Made by a program: the position numbers and the translations under genes. The notes beneath the pieces are model-generated. The model was given only the letters and a program-made list of their open reading frames with translations. It made no database searches and had not been told where the DNA came from. 64,000 bases of DNA from Halorhabdus amylolytica (GTDB taxonomy: Archaea > Halobacteriota > Halobacteria > Halobacteriales > Haloarculaceae), in the NCBI RefSeq assembly GCF_004944975.1, contig NZ_SPQG01000005.1, positions 61,784 to 125,783 of the forward strand, in the 5' to 3' direction. Positions within the stretch are counted from its first letter, which is position 1. Every line of letters starts with the position of its first letter. Below are positions 34,084-41,728 of the stretch, one piece after another.

Positions 34084-35049
34084 TCAGTCCGCATCGGCGG
34101 TCGGCACGAGGATACGGACCGTGGTCCCATCTGCGTCGACGTCGAAGGACAGTGAGCCACCGACATCGGTCACGGTCCAGTGGACGAACCACAGTCCCAG
34201 CCCGCTGAGATGGGCGAGTTGATCGCGTTCGTCGGACTCGATGATCCGTCTGACGTCCTCGGGGATGCCCGGGCCGTCGTCCGCGATCTCGATGAGAGTC
34301 ATGCCCCGCGGGGCGTCGATAGTCGAGACCCTGATCGAGACCGTGGGCGTATCGCTGTTGGCGTGGACCATGGCGTTGGTGAGCAGTTCTTCTAGTGCTG
34401 CCGAGAGCATGTGATTGGCTGCGACAGGGACGACGTCCGGGACGTCAACCGTCAGGTCCACCGCGTCGGTCAGTTCGTCGTGCCGATCGGCGATCATCGG
34501 GACGATCCGGGCGAGGTCGAAAGTCTCGACGGACTGACTCTCGCTCAGACGCCTGATCTGACCGGCCCGTTCGATGTAGGAGACGATCGCTTCGGCCTTG
34601 CGGGTGATCGTCCCGCAAGTGTCGGCGAGGTCGTCGTTCTCCAGGGTGGCTTCGACGTACTCGGCGTGACCCTCGATGACGTTGAGATCGTTCCGGAGAT
34701 TGTGACGCAACACCCGGTGGAGGACGTGCAACTCCTCGTTGCGTCGTTGTAGTCGCTCGTTCGTCCGTCGGTGTTGTCGACGACTCGCGACGCTGATGGC
34801 GAAGATGAACCCGGCGGTGACCAGCACTTCCAGACCGCCTTTCGCTGCCTGGACCTGGCTTTGGAGTGGCTCACTGAAGGTACGGGCGAAGACGACGTCC
34901 GAGACGTACAGTCCGACGAACCCGAAGAGAAGGTACACCGCGGCGATGCGCCCGGGAGTCAGTTCCCACCGCGACAGCGGGTCAATGAGACTGCTCAGGA
35001 TACCTCCCTCGGGCCGGGCGCTATTCGCCCGCGAGACGTACTGGTCCAT
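34084..35049 (-). CDS. Membrane histidine kinase (321 aa)
   Basis: Two N-terminal spans (about 32-52 and 74-92) are followed by a short coiled coil. The phosphoacceptor helix HRVLRHNLRNDLNVIEGHAE and an HATPase domain come next (ALEELLTNAMVHANSD, IEIADDGPGIPEDV, SGLGLWFVHWTV). No extracellular sensor of any size is present, so it probably senses within or at the membrane. It is transcribed toward the reductase operon from the same strand, 462 bases away. No linked regulator is seen. Confidence 0.85.
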   Translation of the reverse strand: MDQYVSRANSARPEGGILSSLIDPLSRWELTPGRIAAVYLLFGFVGLYVSDVVFARTFSEPLQSQVQAAKGGLEVLVTAGFIFAISVASRRQHRRTNERLQRRNEELHVLHRVLRHNLRNDLNVIEGHAEYVEATLENDDLADTCGTITRKAEAIVSYIERAGQIRRLSESQSVETFDLARIVPMIADRHDELTDAVDLTVDVPDVVPVAANHMLSAALEELLTNAMVHANSDTPTVSIRVSTIDAPRGMTLIEIADDGPGIPEDVRRIIESDERDQLAHLSGLGLWFVHWTVTDVGGSLSFDVDADGTTVRILVPTADAD

Positions 35050-35251
35050 GTGTCATCCTAATATTCACAAATATAAATGAACTATGGGAATGTAGTGGAT
35101 TGCCGGTTTTCGACTTCGAGACGTCGGGTATCGCCACCGCATGAGATAAGTTAACAGTAAGAACCGCGCCTGTCGACCGAACGCGGGAATCGGCTGTCTC
35201 GACCGGGGACTGACCCACAGGTTGAGGTGAACTCAGGCCCAAACTCACCTG

Positions 35252-35542
35252 ATGCTCCGAACGCTTCGCCGCCTTGGCTACGGCTGGATCGCCCTACAGG
35301 GACTGCTCGCCGCTGCACTGCCGAAACAGGTCGTCGGACTCTCGACGAAACTCTCGCTGTCTGGCTTCGAGAACGCCGACGAACTCGATCCGAAACCCTG
35401 GTACCTCACCGCGGTGCGGGCCACAGGTGTCGGACTGATCGCCGCAGGCCTGACGGGACTGTTGCTGGAAAGTCGCGACGACAACGAGAACGAGGAACCG
35501 TCCGTCGCCATCGACGCTCCCGAATCCGACGAGGACGCCTGA
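35252..35542 (+). CDS. Small membrane protein (96 aa)
   Basis: A basic start (MLRTLRRLGYGWIALQGLLA) opens a hydrophobic segment (about 10-30). A polar stretch ends in DPKPWYLTAVRATG, then a second span (about 53-72, GVGLIAAGLTGLLLE) and an acidic tail. I do not recognise it. It precedes the polytopic protein on the same strand by about 55 bases and may be co-transcribed. Confidence 0.6.
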   Translation: MLRTLRRLGYGWIALQGLLAAALPKQVVGLSTKLSLSGFENADELDPKPWYLTAVRATGVGLIAAGLTGLLLESRDDNENEEPSVAIDAPESDEDA

Positions 35543-35597
35543 CTATCGTACCTGCAGATATTTGCCTACTTGCCCCCACGCCGCCCGGCGGGCGAAC

Positions 35598-36980
35598 ATG
35601 TTCGGCGACGATGGCAGGGGCAGAACGATCGAACGCCCACGCATGCGAACGCTCACGCAGGAAGTCGACACGGACCGGGGACCACCCTTGGCGGTAACAC
35701 TCCAACACGTTCTCCTCGCGGTGGCGCTGGCGCTGGCCGGGCAGTTACTCGCGGCCGCAACCGTCGGGAACCCGATCGGTCTCTCGGGGATCGCGGTCTC
35801 GCATCTCTTTCTGGCCGGGTTCGTTGGGATAACGATCATGGGTGCGATGACGCAGTTCGTCCCCGTCTGGTCGGGGGTTGCCTTACACTCCCAGCGATTG
35901 GCCGCCCTCGAGGCGTGGTTGGTCGCCGCGGGGCTGGCTGGGTTCGTCGCCTCGATGGTCGCCGCCGAACTGACACTGTTGCACGTCGCCGGGACGCTAC
36001 TGGTCGCGGGCATCTGGGTGTTCGTCTACAACGTCGCCCGAACGTTGTGGCAGGCGCGGCCGCTGGACGTCACCGAGGCGCACTTCGTGATCGCGCTGGC
36101 CGCCTTCCTCGTGCTGACGGTCCTCGGGTACCTGCTCTCGCTGGATTTCACCCAGCCGCTGTTCACGGGCGTCTCGGTCACGCGGCCCGCGGTCGCGAGT
36201 GCTCACGCCACCGTCGCGGTCTTCGGCGCGTTCGTGACGACGGTCTTCGGCGCGCTCTACCAGCTCGGCGAGATGTTCACCCAGGCCGACGACGACCGCC
36301 TCGATGTCGTGATCCAGCGCGTCGAACTTCTCGCCTACCCCGTCGGGGTCCTCGCCCTTGCCACGGGTCGTCTCCTCGGACACGCCACGACGGCACGGGT
36401 CGGCGTCGTTCTCGTGACTGGTGCGGTCGCGCTGGTCGGCGTCTACCTCGCTCGAAAGCTCTACCGCATGCGGACCGAACTCTCGACGGTTCTGGTCAGG
36501 TACGCCGTCGTCGCGGTCGCGATGGTCGCCTGGGCGGCGGTGACGCTGCCGGCCTGGCTGGCCGAGCCCGCGAACCGATTGACGGTGCTGGGGACGGTCG
36601 CCAGCGAGCCGATCCTGCTGGTCGGCGTCTTCGGGTTTGTGGTCGTCGGCACGCTGTATCACATCGTCCCCTTCCTCGTCTGGCTCGAAACCTACAGCGA
36701 TCGCATCGGCTACGAGTCCGTCCCGATGGTCGAGGATCTCTACGACACTCGTCTCGCCCGTGTGGACCTCCTCCTGCTGTTCGCGGGGACACTGCTGGGT
36801 GCCGTCGCAGGTGCGATCGAAGTCCCTGCCGCGGTCGAACTCGCTGGACCAATCGCTGTTGGGCTTGGCCTCGCCGTCGTCGCCGTGAACCTCGGGTTGG
36901 TCGTCGCCCGTCACGGCCCGCTCTCTCCCCGCGGACTCCTGATCCCGCCCCTCTCGACCGAACGATCTGAGGACGCTTGA
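35598..36980 (+). CDS. Polytopic membrane protein resembling heme-copper oxidase/NnrS-type proteins (460 aa)
   Basis: About twelve spans run the length of the protein. Several conserved-looking His residues sit in or near them: VSHLFLAGFVGITIMG, LLHVAGTLLVAG, EAHFVIALAAFL, ASAHATVAVFGAF and LYHIVPFLVWLE. Their spacing recalls subunit I of cytochrome oxidases/NO reductases and NnrS proteins, but canonical copper and heme ligand sets are not certain. Starts at 35598 and 35643 are both possible. A TATA-like AGATATTTG near 35555 favours 35598. Downstream DUF2249 hints at nitric-oxide or respiratory redox functions. Confidence 0.6.
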   Translation: MFGDDGRGRTIERPRMRTLTQEVDTDRGPPLAVTLQHVLLAVALALAGQLLAAATVGNPIGLSGIAVSHLFLAGFVGITIMGAMTQFVPVWSGVALHSQRLAALEAWLVAAGLAGFVASMVAAELTLLHVAGTLLVAGIWVFVYNVARTLWQARPLDVTEAHFVIALAAFLVLTVLGYLLSLDFTQPLFTGVSVTRPAVASAHATVAVFGAFVTTVFGALYQLGEMFTQADDDRLDVVIQRVELLAYPVGVLALATGRLLGHATTARVGVVLVTGAVALVGVYLARKLYRMRTELSTVLVRYAVVAVAMVAWAAVTLPAWLAEPANRLTVLGTVASEPILLVGVFGFVVVGTLYHIVPFLVWLETYSDRIGYESVPMVEDLYDTRLARVDLLLLFAGTLLGAVAGAIEVPAAVELAGPIAVGLGLAVVAVNLGLVVARHGPLSPRGLLIPPLSTERSEDA

Positions 36981-37042
36981 CGGGATCGCTGTCGAACATA
37001 TTCGGGAAAAGTGCTGGGGGGACGAGACCAGTACGATAGGGT

Positions 37043-37555
37043 ATGCAACGGCTCGGATCCACCGGCGACACGTTCGACGACGAGGGGACGTTCGTGCTCG
37101 AACACCTGCCCGAACCGGGGGCGTTTCTCGACGGTCACGACGTGCTGACCGACGAGGACCACACCGAGTTCCACGCGACGACGTGGGAGATTTTCGAGGA
37201 GCGGGGCGTTTACGATATGACCTTCGGGTACAACCTGGCGAAACTGAACCTCGATACGCGCCATCCGAACGCCGGGTTCCGCTACGCCGAAGACGCCGAC
37301 GAGGAAGGCGTGCTCCGGGCAGAGTTCACCCCGACCACGGAGTTCTGTCCGGCGGGTAATTCCCTCGCAATTGGGGCGTTCCGCGCCTGGAACGGCCTTC
37401 CCGAGCGTCACGAGTACGACCTCGTCCGGGTCCGGGTCGCCGAGATGCACAACGAGAGTGCCTCGCTGAACGACGACCTCCGGCAACTGGAGCAAATTCT
37501 CGAGGAAGACGGCGAGGTTCCCGGACCGGACGCCCTGCGGGAGGGATCGGCGTGA
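37043..37555 (+). CDS. Conserved hypothetical protein (170 aa)
   Basis: The product is soluble and acidic. A central segment, AEFTPTTEFCPAGNSLAIGA, then FRAWNGLPERHEYDLVRVRV, is similar in order to the LTPTxPxCP turn of MIP18/PaaD-type (DUF59) proteins, though I cannot confirm the link. Its end overlaps the DUF2249 gene (GTGA), so the two products are co-translated. Context suggests a role with the neighbouring membrane protein and DUF2249. Confidence 0.65.
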   Translation: MQRLGSTGDTFDDEGTFVLEHLPEPGAFLDGHDVLTDEDHTEFHATTWEIFEERGVYDMTFGYNLAKLNLDTRHPNAGFRYAEDADEEGVLRAEFTPTTEFCPAGNSLAIGAFRAWNGLPERHEYDLVRVRVAEMHNESASLNDDLRQLEQILEEDGEVPGPDALREGSA

Positions 37556-37815
37556 GTTCCAGGGATCCCGTCGCCGCGAGCGAGGCACCCGCCGATCGCT
37601 CGCAGGTAGAACTCGACGTTCGGACCCTCGGACCGCCCAAACCCCTCAAGGAAACGCTGGAAGCGACCGCCGATCTCGCGGACGACGAGGTACTCGTCCA
37701 GTACAACGACAGGAAACCCCAGCACCTCTACCCGAAACTCGAGGATCGCGGCCTGACCTACGACACCGTCGAGACCGACGACGCGACGGTGACGGTGATC
37801 TGGCGCGAGAGTTGA
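37552..37815 (+). CDS. DUF2249 (TusA-like) protein (87 aa)
   Basis: After an N-terminal linker, VELDVRTLGPPKPLKETLEA, then EVLVQYNDRKPQHLYPKLED, show the DUF2249 fold related to the TusA sulfur carrier. The Cys of TusA is replaced (LGPPKPL). Haloarchaeal and bacterial members cluster with nitric oxide or nitrite genes. GTG 37552 overlaps the previous stop. Exact role unknown. Confidence 0.8.
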   Translation: MSSRDPVAASEAPADRSQVELDVRTLGPPKPLKETLEATADLADDEVLVQYNDRKPQHLYPKLEDRGLTYDTVETDDATVTVIWRES

Positions 37816-37852
37816 GGCTACGCAGCTGTTTTTCCGGAGGAATCCCGCGGCG

Positions 37853-38017
37853 TTATTCGCCCCAGTCCTCTTCGAGTTCGGGGGCGGGTTCGAGGGTCGC
37901 CGGATCGACGGCGACGACCTCCAGTTCCGCGCCACAGGTTGCACAATCGACGATCTCTCCGACTTCGACGTTGTCATGCAGGGAGACCTCCGCCCCGCAC
38001 TCCGGACAGTCACTCAT
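37853..38017 (-). CDS. lysW: LysW-type amino-group carrier protein (54 aa)
   Basis: The product begins [20 protein letters not shown], has a second CATCG pair, and ends PELEEDWGE, the hallmark EDWGE tail. LysW/ArgW carries the growing lysine or ornithine/arginine precursor on its C-terminal glutamate, and its zinc ribbon (CPEC/CATC) is intact here. It is normally encoded beside lysX and argBCD-type genes; here it stands alone between the DUF2249 gene and the nitrate promoter. ATG 38017 is the only reasonable start. Confidence 0.9.
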   Translation of the reverse strand: MSDCPECGAEVSLHDNVEVGEIVDCATCGAELEVVAVDPATLEPAPELEEDWGE

Positions 38018-38093
38018 ACGCGTGGAGGGATGCTCGCCGGTGACTTTAAGGGCGTGATTCGTCTCGCAGACGCCGCGACGAAATATGAACGCT

Positions 38094-38210
38094 CACTGAG
38101 ACGATCGTGCGCCAGACTCTTCCACTGAGACGATCGTGCGCCAGACTCTTCCACCGAGACGAACGTGTTCCTGACGGCCGATATTCCGGTCCGTAAACCG
38201 AACGTGTTCC
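38094..38210. repeat. 29-bp direct repeats grading into NarO-like boxes upstream of the nitrate operon
   Basis: A 29-bp unit beginning CACTGAGACGATCGTGCGCC is present twice in tandem (38094-38122, 38123-38151). A third, degenerate unit begins CACCGAGACGAACGTGTTCC (38152). A fourth CGAACGTGTTCC box lies at 38199-38210, directly before TTATAT. The core CGAACGTGTTCC differs by one base from the CGAACGTGTTCG box at nirK, implying a common or related regulator. Confidence 0.65.
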
Positions 38211-38211
38211 G

Positions 38212-38233
38212 TTATATCCCCTTATATTGGGGG
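38212..38233 (+). promoter_or_regulatory. TATA box overlapping a CCCC-N7-GGGGG element
   Basis: TTATAT (38212-38217) predicts transcription from about 38240. It directly follows the last CGAACGTGTTCC box and abuts CCCC-TTATATT-GGGGG (38218-38233), an inverted repeat over the core promoter that a repressor could use. The same CCCC-N7-GGGGG pattern occurs at 33842. Confidence 0.5.
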
Positions 38234-38254
38234 TTACTAAAGGAGGGATCGGGC

Positions 38255-38320
38255 ATGTCCCTAGAGTGTTTGCCGATAACGGATATAAGTGTCCGATTGA
38301 TCGACAGACACAAATGGTAG
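38255..38320 (+). CDS. Leader ORF of 21 codons upstream of narK
   Basis: ATG 38255 is preceded at 8 bases by AGGAGG (38241-38246), an unusually strong Shine-Dalgarno site for this genome. The predicted transcript from 38240 would start almost at it. The peptide starts MSLECLPITDISVRLIDR and ends HKW-stop. It may be a translated leader controlling the nitrate operon or a small protein. The next 164 bases to narK contain no other gene. Confidence 0.4.
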   Translation: MSLECLPITDISVRLIDRHKW

Positions 38321-38484
38321 TTGACGATATCGTACCAGAGTGGTTTCGGGTGGACAATGGTAAATAAATCGAGCCCGTATTCGACCGTTCGTCAAGTGAG
38401 GAGTGGGAGGGGCGGCACCGACGCGGCGAGGATAGCTGAGCGGGGAGAAACGAACGACGCCGGTTTGTCGGGGAAGGTGTCGGG

Positions 38485-39804
38485 ATGGGCCTGATCAGGA
38501 TGACCAAGTGGCGGACGTTGCTCCTCGCCACGATCGGATTCAACTTCTCGTTCCTGATCTGGTTCTCGTTTGCCCCCTTCACGGGCCCGATGGCCGAGGA
38601 ATTCGGGCTCTCGACGGCCGAGATAGGGATCCTGGCGAGTGCGGCGATCTGGCTGGCCCCGTTCGGACGGATCCTGACGGGGTGGCTCTCGGACAAGTTC
38701 GGCGCGCCGACGGTGTTCGCGATCGTGCTGGGATACGTCGGCGTGTTCTCGATGGCCTCGGCGTTCGCTCAGAGCTACACCGTCTTCTTCGTCGAACGGC
38801 TGATCGTCGCGACAGCGGGGATCACCTTCGTCATCGGGATCCAGCACGTCTCGGAGTGGTTCGAGGAGGAGAACCTGGGGATGGCCGAGGGGATCTACGC
38901 CGGGATCGGCAACGCCGGGGCGGCCGCCGGCGCGTTGATCCTGCCGACACTGTTCTACGCGGGCTGGAGCGGCCCGATCTTCGAGACGCGCTGGCGGGCA
39001 GCCTTCTTCTACACGGGGGTCGTCGCCATCGTCCTCGGGATCGCCTACTACCTGCTGGGCGAGGCCGCAAAGAGCGAGGAGAAACGCCAGGCAACGGCCG
39101 ACCAGGCCAGTTTCGAAGACTGGATTCACACCGCCACGCGCTACGGGACAGTCGTGCTCGCGCTGGCGTACGTGATGACCTTCGGCCTCGAACTGTCGAT
39201 GAACGGCTGGCTGGCGACCTACTACCGCGAGGGCTTCAACACCCAGAACCTCGCGCTGGCGAGTTACTTCGCGGCGACGTTCTCGGTCGCGGCCGGGCTG
39301 TTGCGGCCGATCGGCGGCTACGTCAGCGACGTCCTCGCCCGCAAGGAAAAGAACATCATCCCGTTCTTTGCGGGGCGATACCGCGAGCAGTGGACGTTCG
39401 TCACGCTCTCGTTCGTCGTCGTGACGATGGTCGGGATGACGCTCGCGGGCCTCTCGGGCGAAGTCCTGATCGCGGTCGGGACCGGCTTCATGGTCGGGAT
39501 GGCCTGTGCGTTTGCTGAGGGATCGATCTTCGCGCAGGTCCCGGCGATGTTCCCCAACAGTTCGGGGGCGGTTGCGGGGGTCGTCGGCGGCGTCGGGACC
39601 GTCGGCGGGATCGTCTACCCGCTGGTTTACTCCTCGACGGCAATGCCGAACCTCCACATGGGCTACACCGTGGTCGCCGCGTCGATGGTGCCCATCGTCG
39701 CGCTGACGGCCTGGGTGTTCCAGCCGAAGATCGCCCGCGTGGCCGATCAGGCCGGGTTCCTCCAGAGGGGCGACCCACCGACAGCGGCGGGTGGTGACGA
39801 CTAA
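38485..39804 (+). CDS. narK: Nitrate/nitrite transporter, NarK/NNP family (439 aa)
   Basis: An MFS protein with twelve predicted spans. Family features are the N-terminal [20 protein letters not shown], the loop [15 protein letters not shown], and the two Gly-rich nitrate signatures ([14 protein letters not shown] and [20 protein letters not shown]). It imports nitrate, and perhaps exports nitrite, for the reductases encoded next. ATG 38500 is an alternative start. It is the first long gene of narK-nirA-nasA. The promoter architecture upstream suggests control by a nitrogen- or oxygen-responsive regulator. Confidence 0.92.
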   Translation: MGLIRMTKWRTLLLATIGFNFSFLIWFSFAPFTGPMAEEFGLSTAEIGILASAAIWLAPFGRILTGWLSDKFGAPTVFAIVLGYVGVFSMASAFAQSYTVFFVERLIVATAGITFVIGIQHVSEWFEEENLGMAEGIYAGIGNAGAAAGALILPTLFYAGWSGPIFETRWRAAFFYTGVVAIVLGIAYYLLGEAAKSEEKRQATADQASFEDWIHTATRYGTVVLALAYVMTFGLELSMNGWLATYYREGFNTQNLALASYFAATFSVAAGLLRPIGGYVSDVLARKEKNIIPFFAGRYREQWTFVTLSFVVVTMVGMTLAGLSGEVLIAVGTGFMVGMACAFAEGSIFAQVPAMFPNSSGAVAGVVGGVGTVGGIVYPLVYSSTAMPNLHMGYTVVAASMVPIVALTAWVFQPKIARVADQAGFLQRGDPPTAAGGDD

Positions 39805-39876
39805 TGACGGGCACTGTCTGGACTCGCGGCGTATCGGACGACGGACCGAATGACTGCAACCGGAGGATGTGATACA

Positions 39877-41691
39877 ATGACACATAAGAAGGAAGACTGG
39901 AAAGCGGAGATGTACGGCGACGAAGTGCGCGCAAAGATCGAGGAGTTCGCCAAGAAGGGCTGGGATTCCATCCCCGAGGAGGAACGCGAGCAGTGGTTCT
40001 CGCGGTTCAAGTTCTGGGGCGTGTTCCACCATCGGGGCGGCCAGGAGAGCTACTTCATGATGCGGTTGACCAACTGCGGGGGCGTTCTCGAACCCGGCCA
40101 GTTGCGGGCCATCGGCGAGGTAGCCCGTGAGTACGCCACCGGTCCCGTCGAGAACCCCGAGTTCGGCAACGGCTGGATCGACTTCACGACCCGTCAGTCC
40201 ATCCAACTGCACTGGCTCAAACTCGAGGACATCCCCGAGATCTGGGAGAAACTCGAGGCCGTCGGCGTCTCCTCGCGGTCGGCCGGCGGGGACACGATGC
40301 GCAACATCTCGGGCTGTCCGGTCGCCGGCAAGGCCGAGGAGTACGTCAAGAGCCGCGAACTGCTCGACGAAATCCAGGACGGCATTCGGGGTGACAACGC
40401 CCTGGCGAACATGCCCCGGAAGTTCAACATCTCGGTGACGGGCTGTCGGCAGGGGTGTGCCCAGGATGCGATCAACGACGTCGGCCTCGAAGCGGCCCAC
40501 ACCATCGTCGATGGGGAGGAACTCAAGGGCTTCAACGTCCGCGCGGGCGGCGGCCTCGGCGGCCGCGAGCCCCGCAAGGCTCGCTCGCTGGACATGTTCG
40601 TCCGGCCCGAGCAAGCCTACGAGACCGTCCGGGAGTTCGTCGAACTCTACCACGAGGAGGGTAACCGGGAGAACCGTTCGAAGAACCGCGGCCGGTTCTT
40701 TGTCGACGAGTGGGGCACTGAGAAAATACGGGAGGAAATGGTCGAGCGCCTCTCCTTCGATCCCGAACCCGCCGGGACGGACTTCCGCGGCGAGTACACG
40801 TACAACGCTGGCAAGCCCATCGAACGGGGCGCTCACGACCACGTCGGCGTCTACGACCAGAAAGACGGGACGAACTACGTCGGCCTCTCCGTGCCGGTGG
40901 GACGGATGCCCGCCGAAGACGCGATCGAACTCGCCGACCTGGCCGACGCCTACGGGAGCGGCGAGATCAGGCTCTCCCGCCGACAGAACCCCCTGCTCAT
41001 GGACGTGCCCGACGGCAACCTCGCGAACCTGCTCAACGAACCCCTGCTCTCAGAATACCGGCCCGAGCCCAACCCCTTCGAGCGGGGCGCGATGGCCTGT
41101 ACCGGCACGGAGTTCTGCTCGCTGGCGCTGACCGAGACCAAGGCCCGGATGGCTCGCATGCTGCGCTGGCTCGGCGCGAACACCGACCTCCCCGACGACG
41201 TCCAGCGGATCAAGATCCACTACTCGGGCTGTACGGCCGACTGCGGCCAGGCGATGACCGCCGACATCGGCCTCCAGGGGATGCGCGCCCGAAAGGACGA
41301 CGAAATGGTCGAGGCCTTAGATGTCGGCGTCGGGGGCGGGATCGGCGAGGACCCCAGCTTCATCGAGTGGGTTCAACAGCGGGTCCCAGCCGACGAGGTC
41401 CCGGGGATGATCAGAAACCTCGTCGAGGCGTATGCAGCACTCCGGGAAGAGAGCGGTGCCCGCGGCGGGCACCGAAACGGAGACGGCGAAGCCGTCGGTG
41501 GCCAGACCTTCCGGGAGTGGGTCGACGCCACCGGCCACGAGGCTATCGTCGACCTCGCGGAACCCGAGGAAGTCTCCGGCTACGAGGACCCCTGCCTACA
41601 CGACGCCAAGCAGTCCTGGTACCCCTTCGACTCCGAACCCAGTCCCGCGCCGACCGACGCCGACGGGACGCCGATCGAGATGGGTGACTGA
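39877..41691 (+). CDS. nirA: Assimilatory ferredoxin-nitrite reductase (604 aa)
   Basis: Siroheme/[4Fe-4S] enzyme reducing nitrite to ammonium. GGAGG at 39862-39866 selects ATG 39877 (MTHKKEDWKAEMYGDEVRAK) over 39850. Both ferredoxin-like halves are present (WIDFTTRQSIQLHWLKLEDI, EIRLSRRQNPLLMDVPDGN). The cofactor cysteines are ACTGTEFC and YSGCTADC. A C-terminal extension of about 80 residues contains a CLHDAKQSWYPF segment. It shares the fold with the rhodanese fusion at 31249 but has no rhodanese domain, and its location between narK and nasA fixes nitrite as substrate. Confidence 0.92.
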   Translation: MTHKKEDWKAEMYGDEVRAKIEEFAKKGWDSIPEEEREQWFSRFKFWGVFHHRGGQESYFMMRLTNCGGVLEPGQLRAIGEVAREYATGPVENPEFGNGWIDFTTRQSIQLHWLKLEDIPEIWEKLEAVGVSSRSAGGDTMRNISGCPVAGKAEEYVKSRELLDEIQDGIRGDNALANMPRKFNISVTGCRQGCAQDAINDVGLEAAHTIVDGEELKGFNVRAGGGLGGREPRKARSLDMFVRPEQAYETVREFVELYHEEGNRENRSKNRGRFFVDEWGTEKIREEMVERLSFDPEPAGTDFRGEYTYNAGKPIERGAHDHVGVYDQKDGTNYVGLSVPVGRMPAEDAIELADLADAYGSGEIRLSRRQNPLLMDVPDGNLANLLNEPLLSEYRPEPNPFERGAMACTGTEFCSLALTETKARMARMLRWLGANTDLPDDVQRIKIHYSGCTADCGQAMTADIGLQGMRARKDDEMVEALDVGVGGGIGEDPSFIEWVQQRVPADEVPGMIRNLVEAYAALREESGARGGHRNGDGEAVGGQTFREWVDATGHEAIVDLAEPEEVSGYEDPCLHDAKQSWYPFDSEPSPAPTDADGTPIEMGD

Positions 41692-41692
41692 G

Positions 41693-41728
41693 ATGGCCGA
41701 AACACTCGTCGAGGGGGGCGGGCTGTGA
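41693..41728 (+). other. Eleven-codon frame coupling nirA to nasA
   Basis: ATG 41693 starts one base after the nirA stop and encodes MAETLVEGGGL. Its TGA overlaps the nasA GTG (TGTGA). Its GGAGG-like GAGGGGGGCGGG run also serves as the ribosome site of nasA. Probably a translational-coupling device rather than a protein gene. Confidence 0.35.

Noticed and set aside
38094..38167. Two identical 29-bp direct repeats, the length of a CRISPR repeat.
   Set aside because: They are directly adjacent with no spacer, number only two plus a degenerate copy, and no cas genes are nearby.
38392..40842. An 816-codon open frame on the minus strand opposite narK and nirA.
   Set aside because: It mirrors the third-position GC bias of the two plus-strand genes, is rich in Arg/Asp/Pro runs and contains no domain; narK and nirA are unmistakable.
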